Source of the DNA: Pseudomonadota bacterium | Lineage (GTDB): Bacteria; Pseudomonadota; Gammaproteobacteria; Burkholderiales; Methylophilaceae | NCBI GenBank assembly: GCA_029563075.1 | Contig: JAKQTN010000077.1 | Location: 62,001-126,000 of the forward strand | Length of the DNA: 64,000 bases | Direction: 5' to 3' | Shown here: positions 48,570-56,635 of the stretch, piece after piece | How the letters are laid out: every line of letters begins with the position of its first letter | Position numbering within the stretch: position 1 is the stretch's first letter | Translations under genes and position numbers: made by a program | The notes under the pieces: generated by a model | What the model was told of the DNA's origin: nothing | Database searches by the model: none | The model's input: the letters and a program-made list of their open reading frames with translations, nothing else

Positions 48570-49190
48570 ATGAACGAAACCCAAGTCATGAGCGTAACCC
48601 AAGCCATCGTCAAACGCCGTTCCGTTAAAATTTATGATCCTCAGCATAAAATGACAGAGGAAGAAACCGCCAAACTCATGTCTTTGGCCATGCTCTCGCC
48701 CACCGCGTTTAACATTCAGAACTGGCGCTTCGTTGTCGTCACTGACGCAGCAGTGCGTAAGCAAATCCGTGCAGCAAGCTGGGATCAGCCGCAGGTCACG
48801 GATGCCTCGCTATTGATTGTACTAACAGCTGATTTGAAGTCCTGGGCAAATCAGCCTGAACGCTACTGGTCAAATGCCTCCAAGCCGGTGCAAGATTACC
48901 TTATCCCTGCCATCAAGCAATATTACGATGGCAAGGAGCAGGTACAACGCGATGAGGGGATGCGTTCCTGCGGCATGGCGGCCATGACCATCATGCTGGC
49001 AGCCAAGGAAATGGGCTATGACACCTGCCCTATGGATGGCTTCGACTTTGACGCGGTAGCCAAACTGCTGAATCTGCCTGCCGACCATACACCTGCGATG
49101 TTTGTGGTGGTCGGCAAAGCGCTGCAGCCTGCCAACCCGCGCGGCGGGCAACTGGATTTTAATGAAGTCGTCATTTATAACAAGTTTTAA
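48570..49190 (+). CDS. Nitroreductase family protein
   Basis: About 206 residues from ATG 48570 (MNETQVMSVTQAIVKRRSVKIYDP); GGAA precedes it. FMN-binding signature: RRSVKIYDP at the N-terminus, SPTAFNIQNWRFVVV, and the C-terminal GGQLDFNEVV. A Cys-containing MRSCGMAAMTIMLAAKEMGYDTCPM region forms the dimer core. It likely reduces quinones or nitro compounds with NAD(P)H; substrate unknown. An in-frame extension upstream to 48486 lies within greB and is rejected. Confidence 0.92.
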   Translation: MNETQVMSVTQAIVKRRSVKIYDPQHKMTEEETAKLMSLAMLSPTAFNIQNWRFVVVTDAAVRKQIRAASWDQPQVTDASLLIVLTADLKSWANQPERYWSNASKPVQDYLIPAIKQYYDGKEQVQRDEGMRSCGMAAMTIMLAAKEMGYDTCPMDGFDFDAVAKLLNLPADHTPAMFVVVGKALQPANPRGGQLDFNEVVIYNKF

Positions 49191-49215
49191 TCACTATCAA
49201 TTTTGAAAGTTTTAG

Positions 49216-50811
49216 ATGTTAATCGCTAACAATATCACCATGCAGTTCGGCGCCAAGCCGCTGTTTGAAAACGTCTCGGTAAAATTCGGTGACAACAACC
49301 GCTATGGCCTCATTGGCGCCAACGGCTGCGGCAAGTCGACCTTTATGAAGATTCTGGCAGGCGTGCTCGAGCCAACATCCGGCAATATAGCCCTGGACAG
49401 CAACGAACGCATGGCCTTTTTGAAACAAGACCAGTTCGCCTACGAAGACCAGCGCGTGCTGGATGTAGTGATGATGGGCCACGAACAAATGTGGAAGGCC
49501 ATGCAAGAGCGTGATGCCATCTACGCCAATCTGGAAGCCACCGAAGAGGATTACATGCGCGCTGCCGAGCTGGAACATGTATTCGCGGAATATGGCGGTT
49601 ACACTGCTGAAGCGCGCGCTGGCGAACTGTTGATGGGCGTAGGCATTCCACTTGAGCAGCATAACGGCCCCATGAGCGCTATTGCACCGGGCTGGAAGCT
49701 GCGTGTGTTGCTGGTGCAGGCATTGTTTGCTAACCCTGACGTTTTGCTGCTGGATGAGCCCACCAACAACCTCGACATTAATACCATCCGCTGGCTGGAA
49801 GACGTGCTGAATAATCGTGATTGCACCATGATTATCATCTCGCACGACAGGCACTTTTTAAACCAGGTATGTACGCACACCTGCGATATGGATTACGGCA
49901 AGCTGGCGGTTTACCCTGGCAATTACGATGATTACATGGAAGCCAGTACCGCAGCGCGTGCCCAGCAAGCCAAAGATAACGCCAAGGCTAAACAGCAAAT
50001 CGCCGATTTGCAGGAATTTGTACGCCGCTTCTCAGCCAACGCATCAAAAGCCAAGCAAGCCACCAGCCGTGCCAAACAAATCGATAAAATAAAGATTGAA
50101 GAATTTAAACCTTCCAGCCGCCAGTATCCGTTCATCCGCTTTGAATACGATGAGCGCGAAAAGCTGCATCGCAACGCGGTTGAGCTTAAAAAACTCAGCC
50201 ATGGCTTTGATAAACCGCTGTTTAACGACGTCAGCATGATGTTTGAAGCCGGTGAAAAAGTTGCGATTATTGGCGAAAACGGTGTTGGTAAAACCACTTT
50301 TCTACGCTGTCTGGCTGGCGATTTAAAACCCAAGCACGGCGAAGTGAAATGGGCTGAAAAGGCCACCCTTGGCTACTTTGCACAAGACCACGAATACGAA
50401 TTTGAAAAAGACGAAACGCTATTTGACTGGATGGCAAAATACCGCCAAAGCAATGAAGACGACCAAGCCGTGCGCAGCATGCTAGGCCGCTTGCTGTTCT
50501 CTGGCGATGATGCTAAAAAATCCGTCAAAGTGCTTTCAGGCGGTGAAAAAGGCCGTATGCTCTATGGTAAGCTCATGCTCGGCCGCACCAACGTGCTATT
50601 GATGGATGAGCCCACCAACCACATGGATATGGAATCGATTGAAGCGCTGAACACCGCGCTAGACAAATACAAAGGCACGCTGTTCTTCGTGAGCCATGAC
50701 CGCGAATTTGTAAGTTCCATCGCCACGCGGATACTGGAAATCAAACCGGATGGCATTATAGATTACACGGGCAATTACGAAGATTACTTAGCGAGCCAGG
50801 GTGTAGAATAA
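49216..50811 (+). CDS. ybiT: ABC-F family ATPase (YbiT-like)
   Basis: A 531-residue protein with two ABC domains and no membrane segments. The first Walker A is GANGCGKST and the second GENGVGKTT; Walker B motifs ([11 protein letters not shown] and [11 protein letters not shown]) and LSGGEKGRM are present. The P-site tRNA interaction motif region lies in the basic linker (about 245-310, [20 protein letters not shown]). It most resembles E. coli YbiT. ABC-F proteins act on ribosomes to relieve translation problems. A tRNA-Ser gene lies further downstream. Confidence 0.93.
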   Translation: MLIANNITMQFGAKPLFENVSVKFGDNNRYGLIGANGCGKSTFMKILAGVLEPTSGNIALDSNERMAFLKQDQFAYEDQRVLDVVMMGHEQMWKAMQERDAIYANLEATEEDYMRAAELEHVFAEYGGYTAEARAGELLMGVGIPLEQHNGPMSAIAPGWKLRVLLVQALFANPDVLLLDEPTNNLDINTIRWLEDVLNNRDCTMIIISHDRHFLNQVCTHTCDMDYGKLAVYPGNYDDYMEASTAARAQQAKDNAKAKQQIADLQEFVRRFSANASKAKQATSRAKQIDKIKIEEFKPSSRQYPFIRFEYDEREKLHRNAVELKKLSHGFDKPLFNDVSMMFEAGEKVAIIGENGVGKTTFLRCLAGDLKPKHGEVKWAEKATLGYFAQDHEYEFEKDETLFDWMAKYRQSNEDDQAVRSMLGRLLFSGDDAKKSVKVLSGGEKGRMLYGKLMLGRTNVLLMDEPTNHMDMESIEALNTALDKYKGTLFFVSHDREFVSSIATRILEIKPDGIIDYTGNYEDYLASQGVE

Positions 50812-50847
50812 ACCTGGCATACATGTATTATAACAGCAAAAAAATAC

Positions 50848-50885
50848 ATGCCCTGCACCCGCATGGATATTGGCTTGCAGGGCAT
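50848..50885 (+). repeat. Conserved-loop hairpin, copy 2 (downstream of ybiT)
   Basis: Perfect 10-bp stem ATGCCCTGCA/TGCAGGGCAT around CCCGCATGGATATTGGCT, which contains the same 16-nt loop CCGCATGGATATTGGC as copy 1 (45822-45855). Stem bases differ between the copies but stay paired. It starts 37 nt after the ybiT stop. Confidence 0.75.
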
Positions 50886-50924
50886 CACTTATTAGCTGTT
50901 CTAATGCAATAATTAACGCAACTC

Positions 50925-50961
50925 GGAAAGGTAGCAGAGAGGCTGAATGCACCGGACTCGA
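50925..50961 (+). pseudogene. 5'-half tRNA-Ser remnant
   Basis: These 37 bases match the first 37 bases of the intact tRNA-Ser(CGA) at 51087-51177 with three substitutions (positions 9, 16, 19). The match ends exactly after the anticodon CGA; what follows is unrelated, and no 3' half with CCTTTCC occurs before the real tRNA. It cannot fold as a complete tRNA. Confidence 0.8.
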
Positions 50962-50968
50962 CAACTAA

Positions 50969-51001
50969 GGCTGTATGCGCTTGTAAAGCAAGCGCATAGC
51001 C
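50969..51001 (+). other. Strong stem-loop after the tRNA-Ser remnant
   Basis: Ten perfect base pairs (TATGCGCTTG/CAAGCGCATA) with loop TAAAG, extended by GGC/GCC across a two-base bulge. No U-tract follows, so it is not a standard terminator. A second short stem (GCTGC-GATA-GCAGC) lies near 51031-51044. The stretch between remnant and tRNA encodes no protein that I can support. Confidence 0.55.
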
Positions 51002-51086
51002 TGTTGCGGCGAAGGCCAATCTTCAGGTTAAGCTGCGATAGCAGCGGCCGAAGCCAAACCCGGTATAGCTTGAAAACAGAACGAAT

Positions 51087-51177
51087 GGAAAGGTGGCAGA
51101 GTGGTTGAATGCACCGGACTCGAAATCCGGCATACGTTTATGACGTATCGAGGGTTCAAATCCCTCCCTTTCCGCCA
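51087..51177 (+). tRNA. serU: tRNA-Ser (CGA)
   Basis: A complete 91-nt class II tRNA with encoded CCA. Acceptor stem GGAAAGG/CCTTTCC with discriminator G, anticodon loop CTCGAAA (anticodon CGA, reads UCG), a long variable arm (CATACG-TTTATGA-CGTATC) and T-arm GGGTTCAAATCCC. The symbol follows common usage for this anticodon and is not certain. Confidence 0.95.
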
Positions 51178-51210
51178 AAAAAACTAGCATGTTAGTTTTT
51201 AAATTATAAT

Positions 51211-51239
51211 AAAAAAGCCAGCATAAGCTGGCTTTTTAT
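51211..51239. terminator. Bidirectional intrinsic terminator between tRNA-Ser and typA
   Basis: Stem AAAAAGCCAGC-ATAA-GCTGGCTTTTT with a T-run on each strand, placed between the convergent tRNA-Ser and typA genes. Confidence 0.88.
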
Positions 51240-53047
51240 TACTCTTTCATTGCACGTTTACGCTCATGCTCTAACAAATAGCGTTTACGGATACGAATGT
51301 TTTTGGGCGTAATTTCCACCAGTTCGTCATCATCAATAAACTCCACTGCAGATTCCAGCGTTAAGGCCACTGGCGGCACCAGGCGCACCGCTTCATCAGT
51401 GCCGGAAGCCCTCACGTTGGTAAGCTGTTTACCTTTAATCGGATTTACAATCAGGTCATTATCACGACTGTGGATGCCGATGATCATGCCTTCGTAAAGC
51501 TTATCGCCCGGCACAGCGAACATTCTGCCGCGATCCTGCAGTTTCCAAAGCGCATAAGCCACTGCTTCGCCATGTTCGGCGGAAATCAACACGCCATTGC
51601 GACGGCCAGGCATATCCGGTTTGATAGGTGCATATTCGTCAAAAATGTGCGCCATCAGGCCTGTACCGCGTGTCATAGTTAAGAATTCGCCCTGAAAGCC
51701 AATCAAGCCGCGCGCCGGGATTTTATATTCCAGGCGCGTGCGGCCGTTGCCGTCAGATTCCATATTCTGCATTTCGCCACGGCGACGACCCAGTTCCTCC
51801 ATCACCGCACCTTGATTTTCATCTTCCAGATCCACCGTTAAGATCTCGTATGGCTCACATTTTTCGCCGTTAATTTCACGGTAGACCACGCGCGGTTTTC
51901 CTACTGCGATTTCAAAACCTTCGCGACGCATATTTTCAAGCAGAATCGTCAGGTGCAATTCGCCGCGGCCGGAAACGCGAAACACATCGGCGTCCTGCGT
52001 ATCTTCTACTCGCAGCGCCACATTCACCAACAACTCTTTAGTCAGGCGATCACGGATCTGGCGTGAAGTCACGAATTTGCCTTCTGTGCCGGCCAATGGC
52101 GATGTATTCACCATAAAGTCCATGGTCAGAGTCGGCTCATCCACGCCCAGATGCGGCAATCCTACCGGCTTATCGCGGTCAGCAATGGTAAAGCCAATAC
52201 CGATATCTTCCAGACCTGAAACAATCACGATATCGCCTGCTTCAGCTTCTTCTACCGGCACGCGCTCCAGACCTCTAAAGCCCAGCACCTGGTTAATGCG
52301 GCCTTGTGCAATCTGCTCATCTTCGCGCATCACCGCCACCACTTGGCCAGGCTTGATGCGACCATTACGCACACGGCCCACACCTAGGCGGCCTGTGTAA
52401 GTAGAGTAATCCAACGCGGAAATTTGTAATTGTAATGGCGCGTCCGGGTCACCTTCTGGTGGCGCCACATGACTTAGAATCGTTTCAAATAATGGACGCA
52501 TGGTGTCGCTAGGCGTTTTCATGTCCAGCGTTGCAAAGCCGTTGAGTGCTGAGGCATACACCACTGGAAAATCTAACTGCTCATCGGTTGCACCCAAGTT
52601 GGCAAACAAATCAAAAGTATGGTTAATCACCCAATCCGGACGTGCGCCCGGGCGGTCTACTTTATTAATCACGACGATTGGTTTCAACCCCAGTGCCAAA
52701 GCTTTTTTGGTGACGAAGCGTGTTTGCGGCATGGGGCCTTCAACTGCATCCACCAACAGCACCACGCCATCCACCATCCCCAGCACGCGCTCCACCTCGC
52801 CGCCGAAGTCGGCATGGCCTGGCGTGTCTACAATATTGATGTGCGTGCCTTCATAGTTTACCGCGGTATTTTTGGCGAGAATCGTAATGCCGCGCTCTCT
52901 TTCAAGATCGTTGCTGTCCATCACCCGCTCGGTCACGGCCTGATGCGAAGCGAACGTGCCTGCCTGTTGCAGAAGTTTATCGACCATGGTGGTTTTACCG
53001 TGGTCAACGTGGGCGATGATTGCGATGTTTCTTAAATTACGAGCCAT
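51239..53047 (-). CDS. typA: Ribosome-associated GTPase TypA/BipA
   Basis: About 602 residues from ATG 53047 (MARNLRNIAIIAHVDHGKTT). An in-frame start at 53086 adds residues outside the family. It has the EF-G-like G domain with AHVDHGKTT, RGITILAKN, DTPGHADFG and NKVDRPGA, then domain II, domains III and V, and the TypA-specific C-terminal domain. It binds ribosomes and supports 50S assembly at low temperature and under stress. It is divergent from the DEAD-box helicase gene, also linked to ribosome assembly in the cold. Confidence 0.97.
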   Translation of the reverse strand: MARNLRNIAIIAHVDHGKTTMVDKLLQQAGTFASHQAVTERVMDSNDLERERGITILAKNTAVNYEGTHINIVDTPGHADFGGEVERVLGMVDGVVLLVDAVEGPMPQTRFVTKKALALGLKPIVVINKVDRPGARPDWVINHTFDLFANLGATDEQLDFPVVYASALNGFATLDMKTPSDTMRPLFETILSHVAPPEGDPDAPLQLQISALDYSTYTGRLGVGRVRNGRIKPGQVVAVMREDEQIAQGRINQVLGFRGLERVPVEEAEAGDIVIVSGLEDIGIGFTIADRDKPVGLPHLGVDEPTLTMDFMVNTSPLAGTEGKFVTSRQIRDRLTKELLVNVALRVEDTQDADVFRVSGRGELHLTILLENMRREGFEIAVGKPRVVYREINGEKCEPYEILTVDLEDENQGAVMEELGRRRGEMQNMESDGNGRTRLEYKIPARGLIGFQGEFLTMTRGTGLMAHIFDEYAPIKPDMPGRRNGVLISAEHGEAVAYALWKLQDRGRMFAVPGDKLYEGMIIGIHSRDNDLIVNPIKGKQLTNVRASGTDEAVRLVPPVALTLESAVEFIDDDELVEITPKNIRIRKRYLLEHERKRAMKE

Positions 53048-53104
53048 GTGAACTGCCAAATGTTTGAAAGGGCGCGATTTTAACACACTTCGTACAATTA
53101 AATT

Positions 53105-53132
53105 TGACTTTAGAAATTAAATGGTTATACTG
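53105..53132 (+). promoter_or_regulatory. Sigma-70-type promoter for the DEAD-box helicase mRNA
   Basis: TTGACT (53105-53110) and TATACT (53127-53132) separated by 16 bp. It predicts a start near 53139 and a leader of about 250 nt before the TTG start at 53388. Confidence 0.6.
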
Positions 53133-53138
53133 CGCGCA

Positions 53139-53387
53139 ACTTAAAACTTTTATTTAACTCAAAAGTTTTTAGATTCATTGCCCTGACCCTTCTGTAACTC
53201 GTGAATTGTTGAAGTTACTGTCTTTTTTACTGGTTAGCGGCTATGCCCGTGCGCTGGTAAAAAGCATCTTTGATAAATCTTGCTTTTCGCGTTTATGTTG
53301 AAATTTAAGCTATTGATTTAATTTAATAGTTTTCAACTTTTATGTGCTTGCTTGCGCCCTTTTTTGTTTTTATTGAAAGGGACTACT
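53139..53387 (+). promoter_or_regulatory. Long hairpin-rich 5' leader of the helicase mRNA
   Basis: No gene fits here. Near the predicted 5' end lies a 9-bp hairpin AAAACTTTT (53144-53152)/AAAAGTTTT (53162-53170). A second begins TTTTTAC (53224-53230) and closes with GTAAAAA (53257-53263), with AGCG/CGCT inside. The ribosome site AAAGGGA lies at 53376-53382. Long leaders on DEAD-box helicase mRNAs are known to mediate cold or autoregulatory control; that role here is inference. Confidence 0.5.
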
Positions 53388-55202
53388 TTGTCTTTTGAAT
53401 CGTTAAATCTTAATCCTGCCATCCTTCGTGCTATTGAAGAATCCGGCTACACCGAACCTACTGCTATCCAGGCTCAGGCAATACCTGTTGTGACAGGAGG
53501 CCACGACCTGATGGCCTCTGCCCAAACCGGCACTGGCAAAACCGCAGCATTCATGTTGCCAGCGCTGAACTTACTTGCTACACCGCATGAGCTTAAAAGC
53601 CGCGGCCCTCGCATCTTGGTACTAGTGCCAACGCGTGAGCTTGCAGCGCAAGTAAACGAAGCGGCTCGTAAATATGGTAAATTTTTACGCGCACGTACTG
53701 TAAGTATCGTAGGAGGCATGCCTTACCCGCTGCAAAACAAATTATTATCACAACCATTAGATATTCTAGTCGCAACCCCTGGTCGTTTGTTAGATCACAT
53801 GGAGCGCGGCCGCATTGATTTATCACGCCTACAGATGTTAATTCTGGACGAAGCCGACCGCATGTTGGACATGGGTTTCCTGCCTGATGTTGAGCGCATT
53901 TGCAGCCAACTCTCAACTGAGCGCCAAACGCTGTTGTTTTCAGCCACTTTAGATGGTGACATTGCTAGAATCGCAAAACAAATTCTTAAAAATCCTAAAA
54001 CCATTCAAGTAGCAACGCAAAAAGAAAAACACGCTAATATTGAACAGCGTTTGCATTATGTCGATGACATGACGCACAAAAACAAACTGCTTGAGCATTT
54101 GTTGATTGCACCTGATATGAATCAAGTCATTATCTTCACCAGCACCAAGCGCCATGCGGACGTATTGGCCGAAGATTTATACGCCGCTGGTCATAAAACA
54201 GCCGCTTTGCATGGCGACATGACCCAAGGCGCGCGTAACCGTACGCTGACTAAATTGCGCCATGGCGATGTAAAAGTGCTAGTCGCCACCGATGTCGCTG
54301 CACGCGGCATTGATGTACAAGGCATTAGCCATGTGATTAACTACGACTTGCCCAAATTTGCCGAGGACTATGTACACCGCATCGGCCGAACCGGCCGTGC
54401 CAACAATACTGGAATCGCGATCTCATTCGCTTCGAATATGGATCGACACATCCTGCGTAAAATCGAACAATTCACGGGCCAGCGTCTGGAAGCCGCAGTG
54501 ATTGAAGGTTTTGAGCCAAAACGTGCCATGAAGATAAACGGTGCTCCAGGTAAATCTGGTGGCAGTCGTGGCTCAGAAAGATCGAACCGCAATGAAAGAT
54601 CACACACACCTGGCGGTCGTGGCGGTTATCAACCGCGCGATAACAATCGCGCTAGTTTTGGCGACCGTATCATGGGTGAAAAACCAAGCGGCAGACCTAA
54701 CCATAAATCAAACGACAGAGGCGACTTTAAATCTAGCGACAGACCACAAGGTCGCACATTTGCTGATAGGTCTGATAGACCAGTGCGCAATGTTGAGCGT
54801 TTTACCAATAACGAATCTGCCGGTAATCGTGAATCAAAACCCACCGAAATTAACGGCAACAGCCGCAGCTATACTAAAGATACCGATATGCAATTTGCAC
54901 GAGAATTAAGCAAAGGCTTTGGCGGAAAAAGTAATGGCGACAGAGCTTCTAATGATAGAGGCGCTGCACCAAAATCTTATGCGCGCAAGCCTGAAGGCAG
55001 TTTTGGCGCACGTCCTAATCGTAGCGAAGGCGGTCGTTCTGTGCCTCGTGGCGATGCACCTCGTGTAGCCACTGGCGAAAAATTTGGTAATCCACGTCCT
55101 CAACGCGGCAATGACCGCCCTGCCTCTAGCGGACGCTCAAGCGCCAGCACAGGCCGTAGTGGTGGTGACGCAAGCCCTAGACGCCCTCGTAGTTTTGCTT
55201 AA
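53388..55202 (+). CDS. rhlE: DEAD-box ATP-dependent RNA helicase, RhlE type, with long Arg/Gly-rich tail
   Basis: About 604 residues from TTG 53388 (SFESLNLNPAILRAIEESGYTEPTAIQAQ), supported by AAAGGGA upstream. It has Q motif, motif I AQTGTGKTAAF, DEAD in VLDEADRMLD, SAT in LFSATLD, and HRIGRTGRA. From about residue 390 to the end the protein is a 210-residue disordered tail rich in Gly, Arg, Ser, Asn and Asp. Such tails bind RNA and promote condensates. It likely remodels ribosomal RNA during assembly. A second helicase follows 18 nt after its stop. Confidence 0.94.
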   Translation: MSFESLNLNPAILRAIEESGYTEPTAIQAQAIPVVTGGHDLMASAQTGTGKTAAFMLPALNLLATPHELKSRGPRILVLVPTRELAAQVNEAARKYGKFLRARTVSIVGGMPYPLQNKLLSQPLDILVATPGRLLDHMERGRIDLSRLQMLILDEADRMLDMGFLPDVERICSQLSTERQTLLFSATLDGDIARIAKQILKNPKTIQVATQKEKHANIEQRLHYVDDMTHKNKLLEHLLIAPDMNQVIIFTSTKRHADVLAEDLYAAGHKTAALHGDMTQGARNRTLTKLRHGDVKVLVATDVAARGIDVQGISHVINYDLPKFAEDYVHRIGRTGRANNTGIAISFASNMDRHILRKIEQFTGQRLEAAVIEGFEPKRAMKINGAPGKSGGSRGSERSNRNERSHTPGGRGGYQPRDNNRASFGDRIMGEKPSGRPNHKSNDRGDFKSSDRPQGRTFADRSDRPVRNVERFTNNESAGNRESKPTEINGNSRSYTKDTDMQFARELSKGFGGKSNGDRASNDRGAAPKSYARKPEGSFGARPNRSEGGRSVPRGDAPRVATGEKFGNPRPQRGNDRPASSGRSSASTGRSGGDASPRRPRSFA

Positions 55203-55220
55203 GTCAATTTAATGGAAACG

Positions 55221-56630
55221 ATGACCACTACTACAGAAATAAAATTTGACATGCTGGGCCTCGCAGCCCCTTTACTAAAGGCGGTTAGCGAGACTGGTTA
55301 CACCACACCGACGCCGATACAAGCCAAGGCCATTCCTTTGGCTTTGCGAGGCCTGGATTTAATGGCGGGCGCGCAGACCGGAACAGGCAAAACGGCGGCG
55401 TTTGCGTTGCCGATTTTGCAAAAACTGTTGCCGCTTGCAAGCAGCAGCACCTCACCAGCCAAACACCCCATACGCGCGCTGGTATTGACGCCAACGCGTG
55501 AATTGGCGATTCAGGTAGAGGAAAGCATTAAGGTTTATGCCAAGCACACCCCTCTGCGCAGCCTGGTGGTATTTGGCGGCGTAGACATTAAAACGCAAAC
55601 GCCGCACTTAAAAACTGGTGTGGAAGTTCTAGTCGCGACACCCGGCAGATTGCTGGATCACGTAGAGCAAAAAACACTAAACTTGGGTCAGGTACAGATT
55701 CTAGTGCTCGACGAAGCGGATCGAATGCTTGACATGGGCTTTATGCCGGATTTGAAGCGCATTCTGGCTTTGCTGCCCAAACAACGTCAGAACCTGATGT
55801 TCTCTGCGACGTTTTCTAACGAAATTAAAAAGCTGGCAGACGACTTTCTGACTAACCCGACATTAATCGAGGTAGCGCGCAGCAATGCAACGGCCGAAAA
55901 TGTCACGCAAAAAGTGTATCTGGTCGAACAAAGCAGCAAGCAGGCACTACTCACGCAACTGCTGCAGGCCGACGACAGCAAACAAGTCATTATTTTCACC
56001 AAGACCAAACTTACTGCCAGCCGCTTGAGCCGTGCCTTGCAAAAGGAAGGCATTGCAGCCGATGCGATTCATGGCGACAAAAGCCAGAAAGAACGCATCG
56101 AAGCGCTGGATGCATTTAAAGCAGGCAAAATCATGGCCCTGGTTGCCACTGATGTTGCCGCACGCGGTCTGGATATTGACCAGCTGCCCATGGTGATTAA
56201 TTACGAAATTCCGAGCGCCCCGGAAGATTATGTGCATCGCATTGGCCGCACAGGCCGCGCTGGTGCGAGTGGTGTGGCGATTTCTCTGGTATGTGAGGAC
56301 GAAGAAAAATATCTCGCGGAAATCGAAAAACTCATCAAGCGCACGATAGATAAAGAAAAAGCGGAAGTAAAAGCCAGCGCGCGCAAAACCAGTCATCGCG
56401 CCACGCGTGGGCCTGCCAAGCGCGATGAAGACCATGCCATTGAATCAAACAGAGCCAAACCACGCCAGACAGCGCGCAAGCCCTCTGCGGACCCCTGGTT
56501 TGACAAGCCTTACGAGCCTGCTGCAAACAGCAACAGCAAAGTCATCAGCAGCCTAAGCAGTACGCGCAAGGCGCCAGTAGCAGCATTACTGGGCGGCCTA
56601 AAATCAGGCAGCCCGAAACTTAACAAATAG
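55221..56630 (+). CDS. Second DEAD-box ATP-dependent RNA helicase
   Basis: About 469 residues from ATG 55221, preceded by GGAAA; ATG 55212 is also in frame. Full helicase core: Q motif (TPTPIQAKAIP), AQTGTGKTAAF, DEAD in VLDEADRMLD, SAT, ATDVAARGLD and HRIGRTGRAG. The tail (about 380-469) is basic and ends VAALLGGLKSGSPKLNK. It is more like the RhlE group than the first gene's tail suggests. The pair is tandem and probably cotranscribed, a likely duplication that then diverged. Confidence 0.93.
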   Translation: MTTTTEIKFDMLGLAAPLLKAVSETGYTTPTPIQAKAIPLALRGLDLMAGAQTGTGKTAAFALPILQKLLPLASSSTSPAKHPIRALVLTPTRELAIQVEESIKVYAKHTPLRSLVVFGGVDIKTQTPHLKTGVEVLVATPGRLLDHVEQKTLNLGQVQILVLDEADRMLDMGFMPDLKRILALLPKQRQNLMFSATFSNEIKKLADDFLTNPTLIEVARSNATAENVTQKVYLVEQSSKQALLTQLLQADDSKQVIIFTKTKLTASRLSRALQKEGIAADAIHGDKSQKERIEALDAFKAGKIMALVATDVAARGLDIDQLPMVINYEIPSAPEDYVHRIGRTGRAGASGVAISLVCEDEEKYLAEIEKLIKRTIDKEKAEVKASARKTSHRATRGPAKRDEDHAIESNRAKPRQTARKPSADPWFDKPYEPAANSNSKVISSLSSTRKAPVAALLGGLKSGSPKLNK

Positions 56631-56635
56631 CAGGC

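Noticed and set aside
50962-51086. Group I intron or split tRNA between the half tRNA and the intact tRNA
   Set aside because: Too short for a group I intron, no conserved core elements seen, and no separate 3' exon before the complete second tRNA.
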